A stretch of 7,003 nt of DNA, taken from assembly GCA_030641085.1 (NCBI GenBank), contig DAOWIC010000054.1, forward strand, positions 1 to 7,003. The letters are read 5' to 3'. The notes beneath the pieces were generated by a model. It saw only the letters and a list, made by a program, of their open reading frames with translations, ran no database searches and had not been told where the DNA came from. Positions 6,609 through 7,003 of this stretch are shown piece by piece. Origin of the DNA: Calditrichota bacterium (lineage in GTDB: Bacteria; Zixibacteria; MSB-5A5; GN15; FEB-12). The position numbers were made by a program, and so were the translations under genes. Each line of letters opens with the position of its first letter. Within the stretch, counting starts at the first letter, position 1.

Positions 6609-6626
6609 AAGCAAATGCGTTGCCAA
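6609..6626 (-). promoter_or_regulatory. Sigma54 (RpoN) -24/-12 promoter of the sugar transferase gene
   Basis: The minus strand reads TTGGCAACGCATTTGCTT. The -24 GG and -12 GC are separated by exactly 10 bases. The match to YTGGCACG-N4-TTGCW is near complete, with only the two bases after TGGCA differing. Transcription would start near 6600 and leave a leader of about 40 bases to the ATG at 6558. Such promoters need an AAA+ activator bound upstream; one of that class is encoded at 1178-2608. Confidence 0.75.
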
Positions 6627-6828
6627 AACCAGAAATTGTATCTTATTGTACTGTCAGTTTTGGCTGGAACCTAAGCCATTGTTACCATAGTCGTTACGGG
6701 CCAGCCTGAGTGCCCTAAAGCGGAGCTGCCAAGTCTTTGTTTAGATGGAGTGAAACCGGCTGGATATGTTGCCGTTTTCGACACAAAACCTGCAATAGAA
6801 TGCGCAGTGCCGCAAATCGCAATGCAAT

Positions 6829-6855
6829 AAAAAAGCCGGTCCGAAGACCGGCTTT
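6829..6855 (-). terminator. Strong intrinsic terminator with UUCG tetraloop
   Basis: On the minus strand a perfect 10-bp stem (AAAGCCGGTC / GACCGGCTTT) closed by the very stable C(UUCG)G loop is followed by more T residues (6831-6829). It sits 23 bases after the stop of the barrel-like gene at the right edge and ends that transcription unit. Confidence 0.93.
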
Positions 6856-6878
6856 AGCTGTCTATTGAGGCCTGGTAG

Positions 6879-7003
6879 TCAGTTGCCGAATCTAAGCAAG
6901 ACTGAAAGTCGATGCAGGTCTTCCGAAGAATAGCTGTCTTCTGGCGTATAGGAATAGTCGAATTCCGCTCCGCTCAGTTTAAGCCCGACACCGAGAGTCA
7001 TAC
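6879..7003 (-). CDS. C-terminal fragment of an outer-membrane beta-barrel-like protein (partial)
   Basis: The minus-strand frame from the right edge (first whole codon at 7001) stays open for 40 residues and stops at TGA (6881-6879). Alternating polar and hydrophobic residues form at least two amphipathic strands: LGVGLKLSGAEFDYSYTP and LHRLSVLLRFGN. A barrel-type final strand ending near an aromatic residue, after a DYSYTP-like strand and a 'HRLS' turn, is the pattern seen at the end of PorV/PorQ-like and related barrels, which sit in the outer membrane. The family assignment rests on this short tail and is tentative; that it is coding is supported by the terminator 23 bases past the stop. 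The Met at 7001 is most likely internal. The gene's start and promoter are outside the window. Confidence 0.7.
   Translation of the reverse strand, partial: MTLGVGLKLSGAEFDYSYTPEDSYSSEDLHRLSVLLRFGN

Larger units (their letters stand above)
6559..6878. other. Regulatory intergenic region upstream of the sugar transferase
   Basis: A 320-base stretch without a supported gene. From right to left it holds the barrel-gene terminator (6829-6855) and a TTGC/GCAA-rich patch (about 6801-6828). Next come three copies of a 6-base motif as GGCTGG (6758-6763), CCAGCC (6701-6706) and GGCTGG (6662-6667), plus a GTTAC direct repeat (6681-6685 and 6693-6697). The sigma54 promoter (6609-6626) and a dyad at the predicted transcription start (6591-6607) lie nearest the gene. 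I found no convincing riboswitch core or small RNA gene. Confidence 0.6.

Noticed and set aside
6640..6780. Possible riboswitch (cyclic-di-GMP or cobalamin type) in the gap upstream of the sugar transferase
   Set aside because: Short pieces such as GGCAAC or GTGAAACCGG recall these classes, but the conserved cores and pairing elements are missing. Most of this DNA also lies upstream of the sigma54 promoter, so it would not be in the leader.

Overview
All genes I can support lie on the minus strand, so transcription runs from the right edge of the window to the left. In that order they are: the C-terminal tail of an outer-membrane beta-barrel-like protein (partial), an initiating sugar-phosphate transferase, a three-gene operon (PEGA/DUF5683-type envelope protein, FnIII lipoprotein, six-helix membrane protein), an NtrC-type sigma54-dependent response regulator, and an SbcD/Mre11-like nuclease that runs off the left edge with no stop codon.

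The organism is a bacterium with an outer membrane. This is suggested by the barrel-like tail, the lipoprotein, the PEGA plus DUF5683-like protein and the exopolysaccharide-type transferase. The combination, with slightly GC-rich DNA, recalls uncultured FCB-superphylum lineages such as Zixibacteria. That placement is an inference from protein style, not from a marker gene. I see no mobile element, CRISPR array, tRNA or rRNA.

Region by region: 6879-7003 holds the barrel tail, closed by a strong intrinsic terminator with a C(UUCG)G loop (6829-6855). The gap 6559-6828 carries a near-consensus sigma54 promoter (6609-6626) aimed at the sugar transferase (5629-6558), with short inverted repeats upstream of it and a dyad over the predicted transcription start. 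The transferase ends in two tandem hairpins, the second an excellent intrinsic terminator (5576-5602). A new transcription unit then starts: 5496-4762 (PEGA + DUF5683-like), 4747-3755 (lipoprotein) and 3745-2903 (membrane protein), with gaps of 14 and 9 bases. A 294-base gap with several weak dyads follows. Then come the response regulator (2608-1178) and, 75 bases on, the nuclease (1102 to beyond position 1).

The most coherent regulatory story is that the window holds both a sigma54 activator with an intact GAFTGA loop and a sigma54 promoter in front of a polysaccharide-initiating enzyme. Whether this regulator acts on that promoter cannot be told from sequence alone. The three-gene envelope operon has no assigned function and is the best candidate here for an undescribed system.
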